From NCBI GenBank assembly GCA_030689585.1, contig JAUYFZ010000134.1, positions 1-8,839 on the forward strand: 8,839 nt of DNA, given 5' to 3'. Positions 1-7,235 of the stretch are shown one piece after another. Position 1 is the first letter of the stretch. Every line of letters starts with the position of its first letter. The notes under the pieces were generated by a model that saw nothing but the letters and a program-made list of their open reading frames with translations, ran no database searches and had not been told where the DNA came from. Source of the stretch: Rhodocyclaceae bacterium. GTDB taxonomy: Bacteria > Pseudomonadota > Gammaproteobacteria > Burkholderiales > Rhodocyclaceae. The translations under genes were made by a program, and so were the position numbers.

Positions 1-3000
1 CAATCTTGTGCACCACCACGAATTCATCCCGTTGCGTTCCCACCGTGCCGTAGTAGTTAAAGCCGTAGGCAAGCTGGGCGTAACCGCCGATCATGTTCGT
101 TGGCTTCACCACCACGCGGGTTACGGAATTAAGGATGCCACCGCGCTTACCCGTCGAAGGCGAACCCGGCACGTTGATCGTTTTTTCCTGTGCGTGATAC
201 ATCATGGCCATGCCACGGGGTATCCGTTGCGAGACGACGACACGCGCCACCGTCGCCCCGTTGGCATTGACCGCTTCGACCCAGTCGTTATCCTCTAAAC
301 CGATACTCTTGGCGTCGTCCTCGGCAATCCAGAAATAAGGCCCGCCACGGAAGAGGCTCAACATCCGCAGATTGTCCTGATAGGTGGAGTGAATCCCCCA
401 CTTCGAATGCGGCGTAATCCAGTTGAGCACCAGATGCGGCTTGGCCTTGACTTCGGCAGGCACAGTATTCTGCGACTTCATGTCAAGCCCCGGGCGATAG
501 GCACAGAAGCCTTCGCCAAAATCCAGCATCCACTCGTGATCCTGATAAAACTGGGCGCGTCCCGTCAAAGTGCGGAAGGGAATGTGCTCGTGAATGTTGG
601 TGTAACCAGCGGTGTAAGACACCTTTTCCGATTCGATGCCCGACCAGGTGGGCGCGGTGATGATTTTGCGCGGCTGGGCCTGAATGTCGCGGAAGGTGAT
701 CTTGTCCTCCTGACGACCGGCATAGAGGTGATGGTGGTCGATGCCGGTTTTCTTCGACAACGCTGACCAAGATTTATGCGCCACCTCGCCATTGGTTTCC
801 GGTGCCATGCGCAACACGGCTTCGCAGGCGGCCATGTCATCACTGATGCTGGGCATTCCTTTGGAAACGCCCTCCTCCAGAATCGCACCGTTAATGATTT
901 TAAGTTCCTCGATCTCCTGTTCCGTATTCCAGTCAATCCCCTTGATATTGTTGCCAAGTTTCGCCATCAGGGGACCAATAGCCGCAAACTTCCGGTAAGT
1001 ATCTGGATAATCGCGTGAAACCACCTTGAGCAGCGGCATCGTTTTACCCGGAATCGGTTCGCATTCCCCGCGTTTCCAGTCCTTCACGCCCAGCGGTTGC
1101 GCCAGTTCAAAGGGAGAGTCGTGGTGCATGGGTAATGCCACTACATCGCGACGAGTGCCCAGATGCTTTTCAGCCAGTGTGGAAAATGCCTTGGCGATGT
1201 TCTGGAAAATCTGCCAGTCGGATTTCGATTCCCAGCCCGGACTCACCGCTTCAGCCAATGGATGGATGAACGGATGCATGTCCGTGGTATTGAGGTCGTA
1301 CTTTTCATACCAGGTGGCGGTTGGCAGGATGATGTCCGAATAGGCTCCAGTCGAATTCAAACGGAAGTTGATGTCCACCATCAGATCAAGTTTTCCCGTG
1401 GGGGCTTCCTCGTGATATTTCACCTCCTTGCATTCGCGTCCGTCGGTGCCCTCCTGCAACACGCCATTTTGTGCGCCCAGCAGATGCTTCAAAAAGTATT
1501 CATGACCCTTGGCGGAACAACCCAGCAGGTTGGCGCGCCAGACGAACAGGTTGCGCACATGGTTTTCCGGCGCGTCGATGTCTTCATAGGCAAAGGCGAG
1601 TTTGCCGGACTTCAACTGCTCTACCATGTGCTTGGCAATGCCCGCTTCATCGGTCGCTCCAAGGCTTTCCGCTTCAGCAACGATTTCCAGCGGATTGCGG
1701 TTAAAGTGCGGTGCCGAGGGCAACCAGCCCAACCGTTGCGAAACAATGTTGTAGTCAGCCAGTTGATAGCCTTTGTAACGCGCCTTGGCGGTAGGTGCCA
1801 GCAGACCATCGGCGGAGACTTTCTCGTAGCGCCATTGATCGGTATGAAAATACCAAAAAGTCGTGGAGTTCATATGGCGTGGCGGTCGTTGCCAGTCGAG
1901 CGCAAAGGCAATCGGTGCCCATCCTGCCTGGGGCCGCAACTTTTCCTGACCAACGTAATGCGCCCAGCCCCCGCCGCTTTGCCCCACGCACCCGCACATA
2001 TGCAACAGGTTCATGATGCTGCGATAGCTCATGTCGTTGTGATACCAGTGGTTGATGGCCGCCCCCATGATGACCATCGACTTGCCCTTCGTCTTTGAGG
2101 CGTTGTCGGCAAATTCACGACCCGTGCGGATCAGATCGGCCCGCTTGACCCCTGTCACTTTTTCCGCCCAGGCGGGCGTATAGGCGACGGTTTCATCCTC
2201 GTAAGAAGTGGCGACGTTGCCACCACCCAAGCCCCGATCGATACCGTATTGCGCCACCTGAAGATCGAATACCGAGGCCACTAGCACCTCTTGACCGTTG
2301 GCAAGTTTGACGCGACGCACCGGCACATTGCGATAAAGCAGATTCGCATCGCCCGGATTGAAATGCGGGAAACCAACGGAAACCACGGCATCCTTATGAT
2401 CGATGCAGGTCAGCTCAGCCTGAATGGTCTCCTGTGTGAGGCCATTCTTCGGCAGGGTGTTCCATTTGCCCTCCTCGCCCCAGCGGAATCCGATGCTGCC
2501 GTTGGGTGCGACGAATGATTGGCTCTGCGTGTCATAGACGATGGTTTTCCATTCCGGATTGTTGCCCTGCCCCAGTGCATCGTCAAAATCAGAAGCGCGT
2601 AGCGTGCGATCCGTGGCATAGCCCTCACCAAACTCTCGCAGCATGACCAGCATCGGCATATCGGTGAAGTGGCGAGCGTAATCAGTGAAATAAGGGTCTT
2701 GCCGCTGGATGTGAAATTCCTTCAATGCGACATGTCCCATCGCCAGAAAAGCCGCCGAATCGGTGCCCTGCTTGACGGGCATCCAGAGGTCGGCGAACTT
2801 GACGTATTCGGCATAATCCGGTGCCATGGAGACGATCTTCGCCCCCTTGTAGCGCACCTCCGTGGCGAAGTGTGCATCGGGTGTGCGCGTCATCGGCAGA
2901 TTCGCGCCGCAAATGATGAGGTAGGTCGAGTTATACCAATCCGCCGCTTCGGGCACATCGGTTTGCTCTCCCCAGGTTTGCGGGCTGGCAGCAGGCAAAT

Positions 3001-3667
3001 CGCAATACCAGTCATAAAACGAACCACAGGCCCCACCAATGAGCGAGAGATAGCGGCTACCCGCTGCATAGGAAATCATCGACATCGCCGGAATCGGTGA
3101 AAACCCAAAGATGCGATCCGGTCCATGCTTCTTGATGGTGTAGACGTTGGCGGCGGCGGTAATTTCCGTCACTTCCTCCCAAGTGGTGCGCACGAATCCT
3201 CCCAGGCCGCGCACCGCCGTGTATTGGATGCGCTTCTTGGAGTCGCTCTGGATGGCTTCCCAGGCTTCCACAGGATCTTTTCCTGCCTTGCGTTCAGCGC
3301 GGTAAAGATCAAGCAACCGCCCCCGAATCAACGGGTATTTGATGCGGTGCGGGCTGTAGAGATACCAGGAGAACGATGCCCCGCGCTGACAGCCACGAGG
3401 TTCGTGATTTGGCATGTCCTCACGGGTGCGCGGGTAATCGGTCTGCTGCATCTCGAAGGCCACAAGACCGTTCTTGACAAATATCTTCCAGGAACACCCC
3501 CCCGTGCAATTCACGCCGTGGGTGGAGCGCACCACCTTGTCATGCCGCCAGCGGTTGCGATAGCCGTCTTCCCATTGACGATCTTCGTTGGTCACGATGC
3601 CGTGATCGCCCGAAAAAGTGCTTTTAATGCGGTCGAAATATTTCAGTCGATCCAGAAAATGACTCAT
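1..3667 (-). CDS. narG: Respiratory nitrate reductase, alpha subunit (NarG), 3' end cut off by the window
   Basis: NarG is the catalytic subunit of the membrane-bound NarGHI complex, which reduces nitrate to nitrite in the cytoplasm using electrons from quinol. The frame stays open from the ATG at 3665-3667 to the window edge, giving about 1222 residues. The E. coli protein has about 1247, so only the last few dozen are missing (the visible end reads RDEFVVVHKI). The N-terminal [4Fe-4S] ligands are present as His50, Cys54, Cys58 (HGVNCTGGC) and Cys93. Asp223 in YDWYCDLP aligns with the molybdenum-coordinating aspartate of E. coli NarG (Asp222 without the initiator Met). Other family blocks include TPDAHFATEVRYKG, CGCVGQSGGGWAHYVGQ and SDIILPTATWYEK. 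The start is supported by GGAGA eight bases upstream and by the typical MSHFLDRLKYF opening. narK2 ends 18 bases upstream, so narG is probably cotranscribed with the transporters. No frameshift was seen in the parts I translated. Confidence 0.97.
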   Translation of the reverse strand, partial: MSHFLDRLKYFDRIKSTFSGDHGIVTNEDRQWEDGYRNRWRHDKVVRSTHGVNCTGGCSWKIFVKNGLVAFEMQQTDYPRTREDMPNHEPRGCQRGASFSWYLYSPHRIKYPLIRGRLLDLYRAERKAGKDPVEAWEAIQSDSKKRIQYTAVRGLGGFVRTTWEEVTEITAAANVYTIKKHGPDRIFGFSPIPAMSMISYAAGSRYLSLIGGACGSFYDWYCDLPAASPQTWGEQTDVPEAADWYNSTYLIICGANLPMTRTPDAHFATEVRYKGAKIVSMAPDYAEYVKFADLWMPVKQGTDSAAFLAMGHVALKEFHIQRQDPYFTDYARHFTDMPMLVMLREFGEGYATDRTLRASDFDDALGQGNNPEWKTIVYDTQSQSFVAPNGSIGFRWGEEGKWNTLPKNGLTQETIQAELTCIDHKDAVVSVGFPHFNPGDANLLYRNVPVRRVKLANGQEVLVASVFDLQVAQYGIDRGLGGGNVATSYEDETVAYTPAWAEKVTGVKRADLIRTGREFADNASKTKGKSMVIMGAAINHWYHNDMSYRSIMNLLHMCGCVGQSGGGWAHYVGQEKLRPQAGWAPIAFALDWQRPPRHMNSTTFWYFHTDQWRYEKVSADGLLAPTAKARYKGYQLADYNIVSQRLGWLPSAPHFNRNPLEIVAEAESLGATDEAGIAKHMVEQLKSGKLAFAYEDIDAPENHVRNLFVWRANLLGCSAKGHEYFLKHLLGAQNGVLQEGTDGRECKEVKYHEEAPTGKLDLMVDINFRLNSTGAYSDIILPTATWYEKYDLNTTDMHPFIHPLAEAVSPGWESKSDWQIFQNIAKAFSTLAEKHLGTRRDVVALPMHHDSPFELAQPLGVKDWKRGECEPIPGKTMPLLKVVSRDYPDTYRKFAAIGPLMAKLGNNIKGIDWNTEQEIEELKIINGAILEEGVSKGMPSISDDMAACEAVLRMAPETNGEVAHKSWSALSKKTGIDHHHLYAGRQEDKITFRDIQAQPRKIITAPTWSGIESEKVSYTAGYTNIHEHIPFRTLTGRAQFYQDHEWMLDFGEGFCAYRPGLDMKSQNTVPAEVKAKPHLVLNWITPHSKWGIHSTYQDNLRMLSLFRGGPYFWIAEDDAKSIGLEDNDWVEAVNANGATVARVVVSQRIPRGMAMMYHAQEKTINVPGSPSTGKRGGILNSVTRVVVKPTNMIGGYAQLAYGFNYYGTVGTQRDEFVVVHKI

Positions 3668-3685
3668 TGTTGTTGTCTCCAGAAA

Positions 3686-5323
3686 TTAGGGGTTTTTGAT
3701 TTCAGAGGTGGCCCGCAGATAGAACCACCAGTTGAGAATCAGGCACAGGGCGTAAAAGATGGCGAAGCCGTACATGGCGTTCTCCGGTGTGCCCGCCTTG
3801 ATCTGACCGCCAATCACCACCGGCGCGATAAAGGAGCCATAAGCCGCCACTGCGGACGTCCAACCCAGCACCGGTCCGGCTTGCACGCGATCGAAGATCA
3901 CGCCAACGGTACGGAAGGTCGAGCCATTACCGATACCCGTCGCGGCAAAGAGCACTACGAAGGAAATCAGGAACTGGGTGAAGAAAATCTCCGGCGTGGG
4001 CGAGTGGTAAGCCTGCATCATCAAATAACCGGTGTAAGCAGACGCGGCCACCATCACCGCCGAGATGATCTGGGTCACGATGGAACCGCCCACCTTGTCC
4101 GAAATCCAGCCGCCCACCGGTCGAATCAGCGCGCCCACGAAGGGACCAATCCAGGCATAGGTCAATGCGGAAGGCGCGTTGGGGTTTTTGAGCGTATGGG
4201 TCAGAAGGCCGGTAACCGGATCAGTCACATGGCTGATGCCAAAAATGACCGTAATCGAGAGCGGCAATGCCATCGAGAAACCGATAAACGAGCCGAAGGT
4301 CAGGACATAGAGCACGGTCATCGACCAGGTGTGCTTGTTCTTGAAGATTTCAAACTGTTTTGCGATGTTTGGTTTCATATCGCCGAAAGCGGCCATCTTC
4401 ATAATGACCAACGTGGCGACCATGATGAGCGGCAATGCCACCCACATGTTGAGCAATCCCAGCCCGCTCGGTGCCGGCAGATACAGATAAAGCCCTAATC
4501 CCGCTGTGAAGAAAGCCAACCCATAGAGCATCAGAATCTTGGCAAAAGCAGTCACGGTAGAACCAATACCGGGAGAGACCACCGAGAGATTGTTCATGCC
4601 AAAAAAGCCGAAGAAAGCCAACGGAACCAGCAGCAGCAACCAGACAAACCCTGCGTTCTGGATAAAGGTAGGCGTGCCAGCCAGAATCTTGCCGAGAATC
4701 CAGCCCGAATCCTTCACCAGCGTCATCGATTCGCCACCCATGGTGCCAAAAAGACCTACGGTCATCACCAGCGGAATCAATATCTGCATGGTGGTCACCC
4801 CGAAATTGCCTAGGCCGGCATTGATACCAAGAGCCGTCCCCTGCAATCGCTTCGGGAAAAACGTGTTGATGTTAGACATCGAACAAGCGAAGTTGCCACC
4901 ACCAATGCCGGAGAGCAGCGCACAGAGCTGGAACATCCACAGGGGCGTGTTCTTATCCTGCAAGGCGATGCCAGTGAGCACGGCGGGAATCATCAGCAGA
5001 GCCGTGGTGAGGAACACCGTATTGCGTCCACCGGCGATGCGGATAAAGAAGGAAGCCGGAATTCGCAGGGTGGCACCAGCCAAACCAGAAATAGCGGTCA
5101 GCGTGAACAACTCATCGGGTTTGAACGGGAAACCCAAATTAAGCATCTGCACGGCGATGATGCCCCACATCAGCCAGATGGCGAAACCGCACAGCAAACT
5201 CGGCACGGAGATCCAAAGATTGCGGTTGGCAATGAATTTTCCGGTGGATTCCCAAAAAGCATCGTCTTCGGGTCGCCAATCGGCAATGTCACGGCTGGAA
5301 GTGATGGGGCTTGTCGTACTCAT
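3686..5323 (-). CDS. narK2: NarK2-type nitrate/nitrite transporter, enlarged, probably 14 membrane helices
   Basis: This is a 545-residue major facilitator superfamily transporter of the nitrate/nitrite porter family. It most likely exchanges nitrate for nitrite across the inner membrane to supply NarG and remove its product. It opens with a soluble stretch of about 35 residues. The conserved substrate arginines are Arg87 (LRIP) and Arg401 (IRPVGGW), matching Arg89 and Arg305 of E. coli NarK. The two nitrate signature motifs are at about 167-180 (GINAGLGNFG) and 463-475 (GIGNGSTFRTVGV). E. coli NarK has about 463 residues. Much of the extra length lies between helix 6 and the next E. coli-like block (about 246-323) and includes two more hydrophobic segments at about 258-282 and 285-311. 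The start at 5321-5323 has AGGAG upstream, separated by ten bases including a run of six Cs. narK1 ends 25 bases upstream and narG starts 18 bases downstream. The exchange mechanism is inferred from family membership. Confidence 0.93.
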   Translation of the reverse strand: MSTTSPITSSRDIADWRPEDDAFWESTGKFIANRNLWISVPSLLCGFAIWLMWGIIAVQMLNLGFPFKPDELFTLTAISGLAGATLRIPASFFIRIAGGRNTVFLTTALLMIPAVLTGIALQDKNTPLWMFQLCALLSGIGGGNFACSMSNINTFFPKRLQGTALGINAGLGNFGVTTMQILIPLVMTVGLFGTMGGESMTLVKDSGWILGKILAGTPTFIQNAGFVWLLLLVPLAFFGFFGMNNLSVVSPGIGSTVTAFAKILMLYGLAFFTAGLGLYLYLPAPSGLGLLNMWVALPLIMVATLVIMKMAAFGDMKPNIAKQFEIFKNKHTWSMTVLYVLTFGSFIGFSMALPLSITVIFGISHVTDPVTGLLTHTLKNPNAPSALTYAWIGPFVGALIRPVGGWISDKVGGSIVTQIISAVMVAASAYTGYLMMQAYHSPTPEIFFTQFLISFVVLFAATGIGNGSTFRTVGVIFDRVQAGPVLGWTSAVAAYGSFIAPVVIGGQIKAGTPENAMYGFAIFYALCLILNWWFYLRATSEIKNP

Positions 5324-5348
5324 GGGGGGTTATCTCCTGTATGTGGTT

Positions 5349-6620
5349 TTATTCAAGAATGTCGGCGGGATGATTGCGATGCTGTCCCATCGGGTGCGCT
5401 TTTCTAACTTCCGTCCAATACATCCAGATCAGCGAGACCCAGACGATGCCGTACATCAACATGAAGGCACTGGAGCGGATACCGGTGAGATCGACTAAGG
5501 CACCGAACAAGATCGGCAACACAAAACCGCCCAAGCCGCCAGCCAATCCGACGATGCCGGAAATCACGCCGATGTTGTGGGGGTAGTCATCCGAAATGTA
5601 TTTGAAAACAGAGGCCTTGCCGACAGCCCAGGCGACCCCCATGACGAACATCAAACCAGTGAACACCCAGACGTTCAGGCCAATATGGAATGTCTGCGGG
5701 CCGGTCACGGTTTTGATGGTCAGCTCGGTTTGCGGATAGGACAGGATGAACAGGCATATCCAGGAAACCCACATCACCCACCAGGTGACAGAATGAGCAC
5801 TCCATTTGTCAGACATCCAGCCCCCCATGGCGCGAAGCACTCCCCCTGGCAGCGAGAAGCAAACCGCGAGGAAGGCAGCATCCTTAATATCAAAGCCATA
5901 TTCGGTGATGTAGTACTTGGTCATCCACAGGGATAACGCCACATACCCACCGAAGACGATGGAGTAATACTGGCAGTACTTCCACACCTTGGGGTCTTTC
6001 AACGCCTGAAGTTGCTCCTTAACAGAGACGTTCTTGCTGACGTTGTGCGATGGATCGTCGTAAGTAAAAAACCAGAACAGGATCACCGTGCCGAGCATGA
6101 CGGCAGCGAAAACTTGCGGAACGAACTGCCAGCCGTAGGCCACCACCAAGGCTGGAGCAACCAGCTTTGTCACGGCTGCACCGGAATTCCCCGCGCCGAA
6201 AATACCCATCGCCGTGCCCTGCTGTTTTCTGGGGAACCAGCGGGCACTGTAGGCGATACCCACCGTGAAGGAACCACCAGCGATACCAACGAACAATCCC
6301 ATCACCAGGTAATGCCAGAACTGGGTACCGTAGGAGATCATCCAGATCGGAACAATGGTCGAGGCCATCAGAATCGTAAATACGATGCGCCCACCGTAGC
6401 GATCCGTGAGCATTCCCAGCGGTAGGCGAATCAGCGAGCCGGTGAGCACCGGCATGGCAACCAGCAACCCGAATTGTGTTTCATTCAGCCCCAATGTCTG
6501 CTTGATCGGAATACCGATCACGGCAAACATCATCCAGACCATGAAACACACCGTAAAAGCCAGCGTGCTCATGATGACGACCGACCATGCTTTGCGTGTG
6601 TACGCTGCTGAACCTGTCAT
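5349..6620 (-). CDS. narK1: NarK1-type nitrate transporter (probable nitrate/proton symporter)
   Basis: This 423-residue major facilitator superfamily protein has about 12 predicted membrane segments and belongs to the nitrate/nitrite porter family. NarK1-type members are known as nitrate/proton symporters that start nitrate respiration before nitrite builds up. Visible marks are Arg65 (IRLP), the loop 2-3 motif GMLTDRYGGR at 69-78, the first nitrate signature at about 139-150 (GIFGAGNSGAAV), Arg263 (LRAMGGW), and a lysine-containing second signature near 334-340 (GKASVFK). The start is well fixed: AGGAGGG (6628-6634) lies seven bases upstream of ATG. It is the first gene of the narK1-narK2-narG group and is separated from the regulator gene by 147 bases, where a promoter is expected. 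The K1 assignment rests on the position before an enlarged narK2 and the ordinary 12-helix size. Biochemical direction of transport cannot be read from the sequence. Confidence 0.93.
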   Translation of the reverse strand: MTGSAAYTRKAWSVVIMSTLAFTVCFMVWMMFAVIGIPIKQTLGLNETQFGLLVAMPVLTGSLIRLPLGMLTDRYGGRIVFTILMASTIVPIWMISYGTQFWHYLVMGLFVGIAGGSFTVGIAYSARWFPRKQQGTAMGIFGAGNSGAAVTKLVAPALVVAYGWQFVPQVFAAVMLGTVILFWFFTYDDPSHNVSKNVSVKEQLQALKDPKVWKYCQYYSIVFGGYVALSLWMTKYYITEYGFDIKDAAFLAVCFSLPGGVLRAMGGWMSDKWSAHSVTWWVMWVSWICLFILSYPQTELTIKTVTGPQTFHIGLNVWVFTGLMFVMGVAWAVGKASVFKYISDDYPHNIGVISGIVGLAGGLGGFVLPILFGALVDLTGIRSSAFMLMYGIVWVSLIWMYWTEVRKAHPMGQHRNHPADILE

Positions 6621-6767
6621 TGGATTTCCCTCCTAAAGTTGCATAGCAGCTTAAAAGAGGTTCAACCGAAAGCCAATCCGCCAAAAGGATAGAAATGATG
6701 ATGCAAAAGGATGAGGCAACGAGCTGCCAAAGACCTAGGGTAATAACACAGGGCTAACCTAAAAGAA
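6621..6767 (-). promoter_or_regulatory. Leader region between the shortened narL and narK1; nar promoter expected but not located
   Basis: These 147 bases precede narK1 and are the natural place for the promoter of narK1-narK2-narG. The only certain element is the ribosome binding site AGGAGGG at 6628-6634. I looked for an FNR/Anr box (TTGAT-N4-ATCAA) and found no convincing match. The closest was a TTGAA half site near 6661-6665 (minus strand) with a poor partner. No clean NarL heptamer (TACYYMT) was seen either; TACCCTA near 6736-6742 fails at the last two positions. Either the sites are degenerate, or transcription enters from further upstream. Confidence 0.4.
6628..6634 (-). promoter_or_regulatory. 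Strong ribosome binding site of narK1
   Basis: The minus strand reads AGGAGGG, nearly fully complementary to the 16S rRNA tail, seven bases before the narK1 ATG. It fixes that start and suggests efficient independent translation of the first transporter gene. By contrast, the two genes upstream (fic and shortened narL) have no recognisable Shine-Dalgarno sequence. Confidence 0.8.
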
Positions 6768-6775
6768 CTAGCCCT
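6750..6775 (-). terminator. Weak hairpin over the narL stop codon, possible attenuator or terminator
   Basis: A perfect 7-base inverted repeat (AGGGCTA at 6750-6756, TAGCCCT at 6769-6775) encloses a 12-base loop. One arm contains the narL stop codon TAG. On the minus strand the hairpin is followed by GTGTTATT, not a real T run, so it would be a poor intrinsic terminator. It could equally be chance. The other narL end at 8743 lacks the second arm. Confidence 0.25.
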
Positions 6776-6864
6776 TCTGGGTCAATCCATGCTCGGTAGC
6801 ATAAACCGCTGCTTGAACGCGGCTGGTCATATTAAGTTTCTTCAAGATACCTTGAATATGGATT
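6766..6864. repeat. Direct repeat copy 1: 3' end of the shortened narL
   Basis: These 99 bases match 8741-8839 without a mismatch. The match starts at AACTAGCCCT, two bases beyond the narL stop codon. The base before it differs (G at 6765, A at 8740). The other end of the match is set by the window edge, so the true repeat may be longer and may cover the whole narL gene. Confidence 0.97.
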
Positions 6865-7235
6865 TTGACGGTGCTCTCCGCCAAAGTAAGTGCGCGGGCA
6901 ATTTCCTTGTTACTCACTCCCTTGGTAAGAAACCCCAGGATTTCCCGTTCACGCGGCGAGAGTTTGTCGTGATCTGCCCGCACAGATGCCAAGGGCTTGG
7001 GTTCAGTACGCAGGTTCTGCATCAATTTTGCCGTCATTTGCGGCGACATGACGGATTCGCCTCCAACCACACGACGAATCGCATCCAGCAAATAATCCGC
7101 TTCGATATTCTTCAGCAGATACCCCTGCGCTCCAGCACGCTGTCTCTGCAACAGTGCCTTGATGCCACTTCGGAAAAGAGTGTGGTCGTCAACTAACAGG
7201 ACTTTGATGGGGATTATCAAATCAGCAGAACTCAT
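6768..7235 (-). CDS. narL: NarL-type response regulator with most of the receiver domain deleted in frame
   Basis: The product is a 155-residue NarL/FixJ-family protein; E. coli NarL has 216. In full-length NarL, phosphorylation of the receiver by NarX/NarQ in response to nitrate frees a C-terminal helix-turn-helix that controls nar promoters. Here the receiver begins normally (KVLLVDDH, acidic pair Asp16-Asp17) up to Gln32, then joins directly to RAGAQGYLLKN near its end (switch Lys42). Compared with E. coli NarL, about 70 residues are absent, including the phosphoacceptor Asp59 and the switch Thr/Ser region. The linker and the LuxR-type helix-turn-helix look intact (LSPREREIL at 92-100, recognition helix about 120-134 with ESTVKIH). 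The ATG overlaps the fic stop as ATGA, and no Shine-Dalgarno sequence is visible, so translation is probably coupled to fic. It may be a constitutive DNA-binding protein, a competitor of full NarL, or a decaying copy. Which of these holds is not decidable here. Confidence 0.85.
   Translation of the reverse strand: MSSADLIIPIKVLLVDDHTLFRSGIKALLQRQRAGAQGYLLKNIEADYLLDAIRRVVGGESVMSPQMTAKLMQNLRTEPKPLASVRADHDKLSPREREILGFLTKGVSNKEIARALTLAESTVKIHIQGILKKLNMTSRVQAAVYATEHGLTQKG

Noticed and set aside
1163..2098. A 311-codon open frame on the plus strand
   Set aside because: It is entirely opposite narG, whose minus-strand frame is unmistakable. No domain or ribosome binding site supports it.
3668..3685. 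A separate promoter for narG
   Set aside because: Only 18 bases separate narK2 and narG, and they are occupied by the narG ribosome binding site.
3125..4498. A 457-codon open frame on the plus strand
   Set aside because: It lies opposite narG and narK2 and crosses their junction. Its product is rich in His and Arg with no recognisable domain, as expected for an antisense shadow of GC-rich coding sequence.
4539..5498. A 319-codon open frame on the plus strand
   Set aside because: It is opposite narK2 and the end of narK1 and has no family features. It is a shadow frame.
6661..6676. A possible FNR/Anr box upstream of narK1
   Set aside because: Only one half resembles TTGAT; the partner half matches ATCAA at two of five positions. 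This is not enough to call.
6736..6742. TACCCTA as a NarL heptamer upstream of narK1
   Set aside because: It fails the TACYYMT consensus at the last two positions and no second heptamer is arranged with it.
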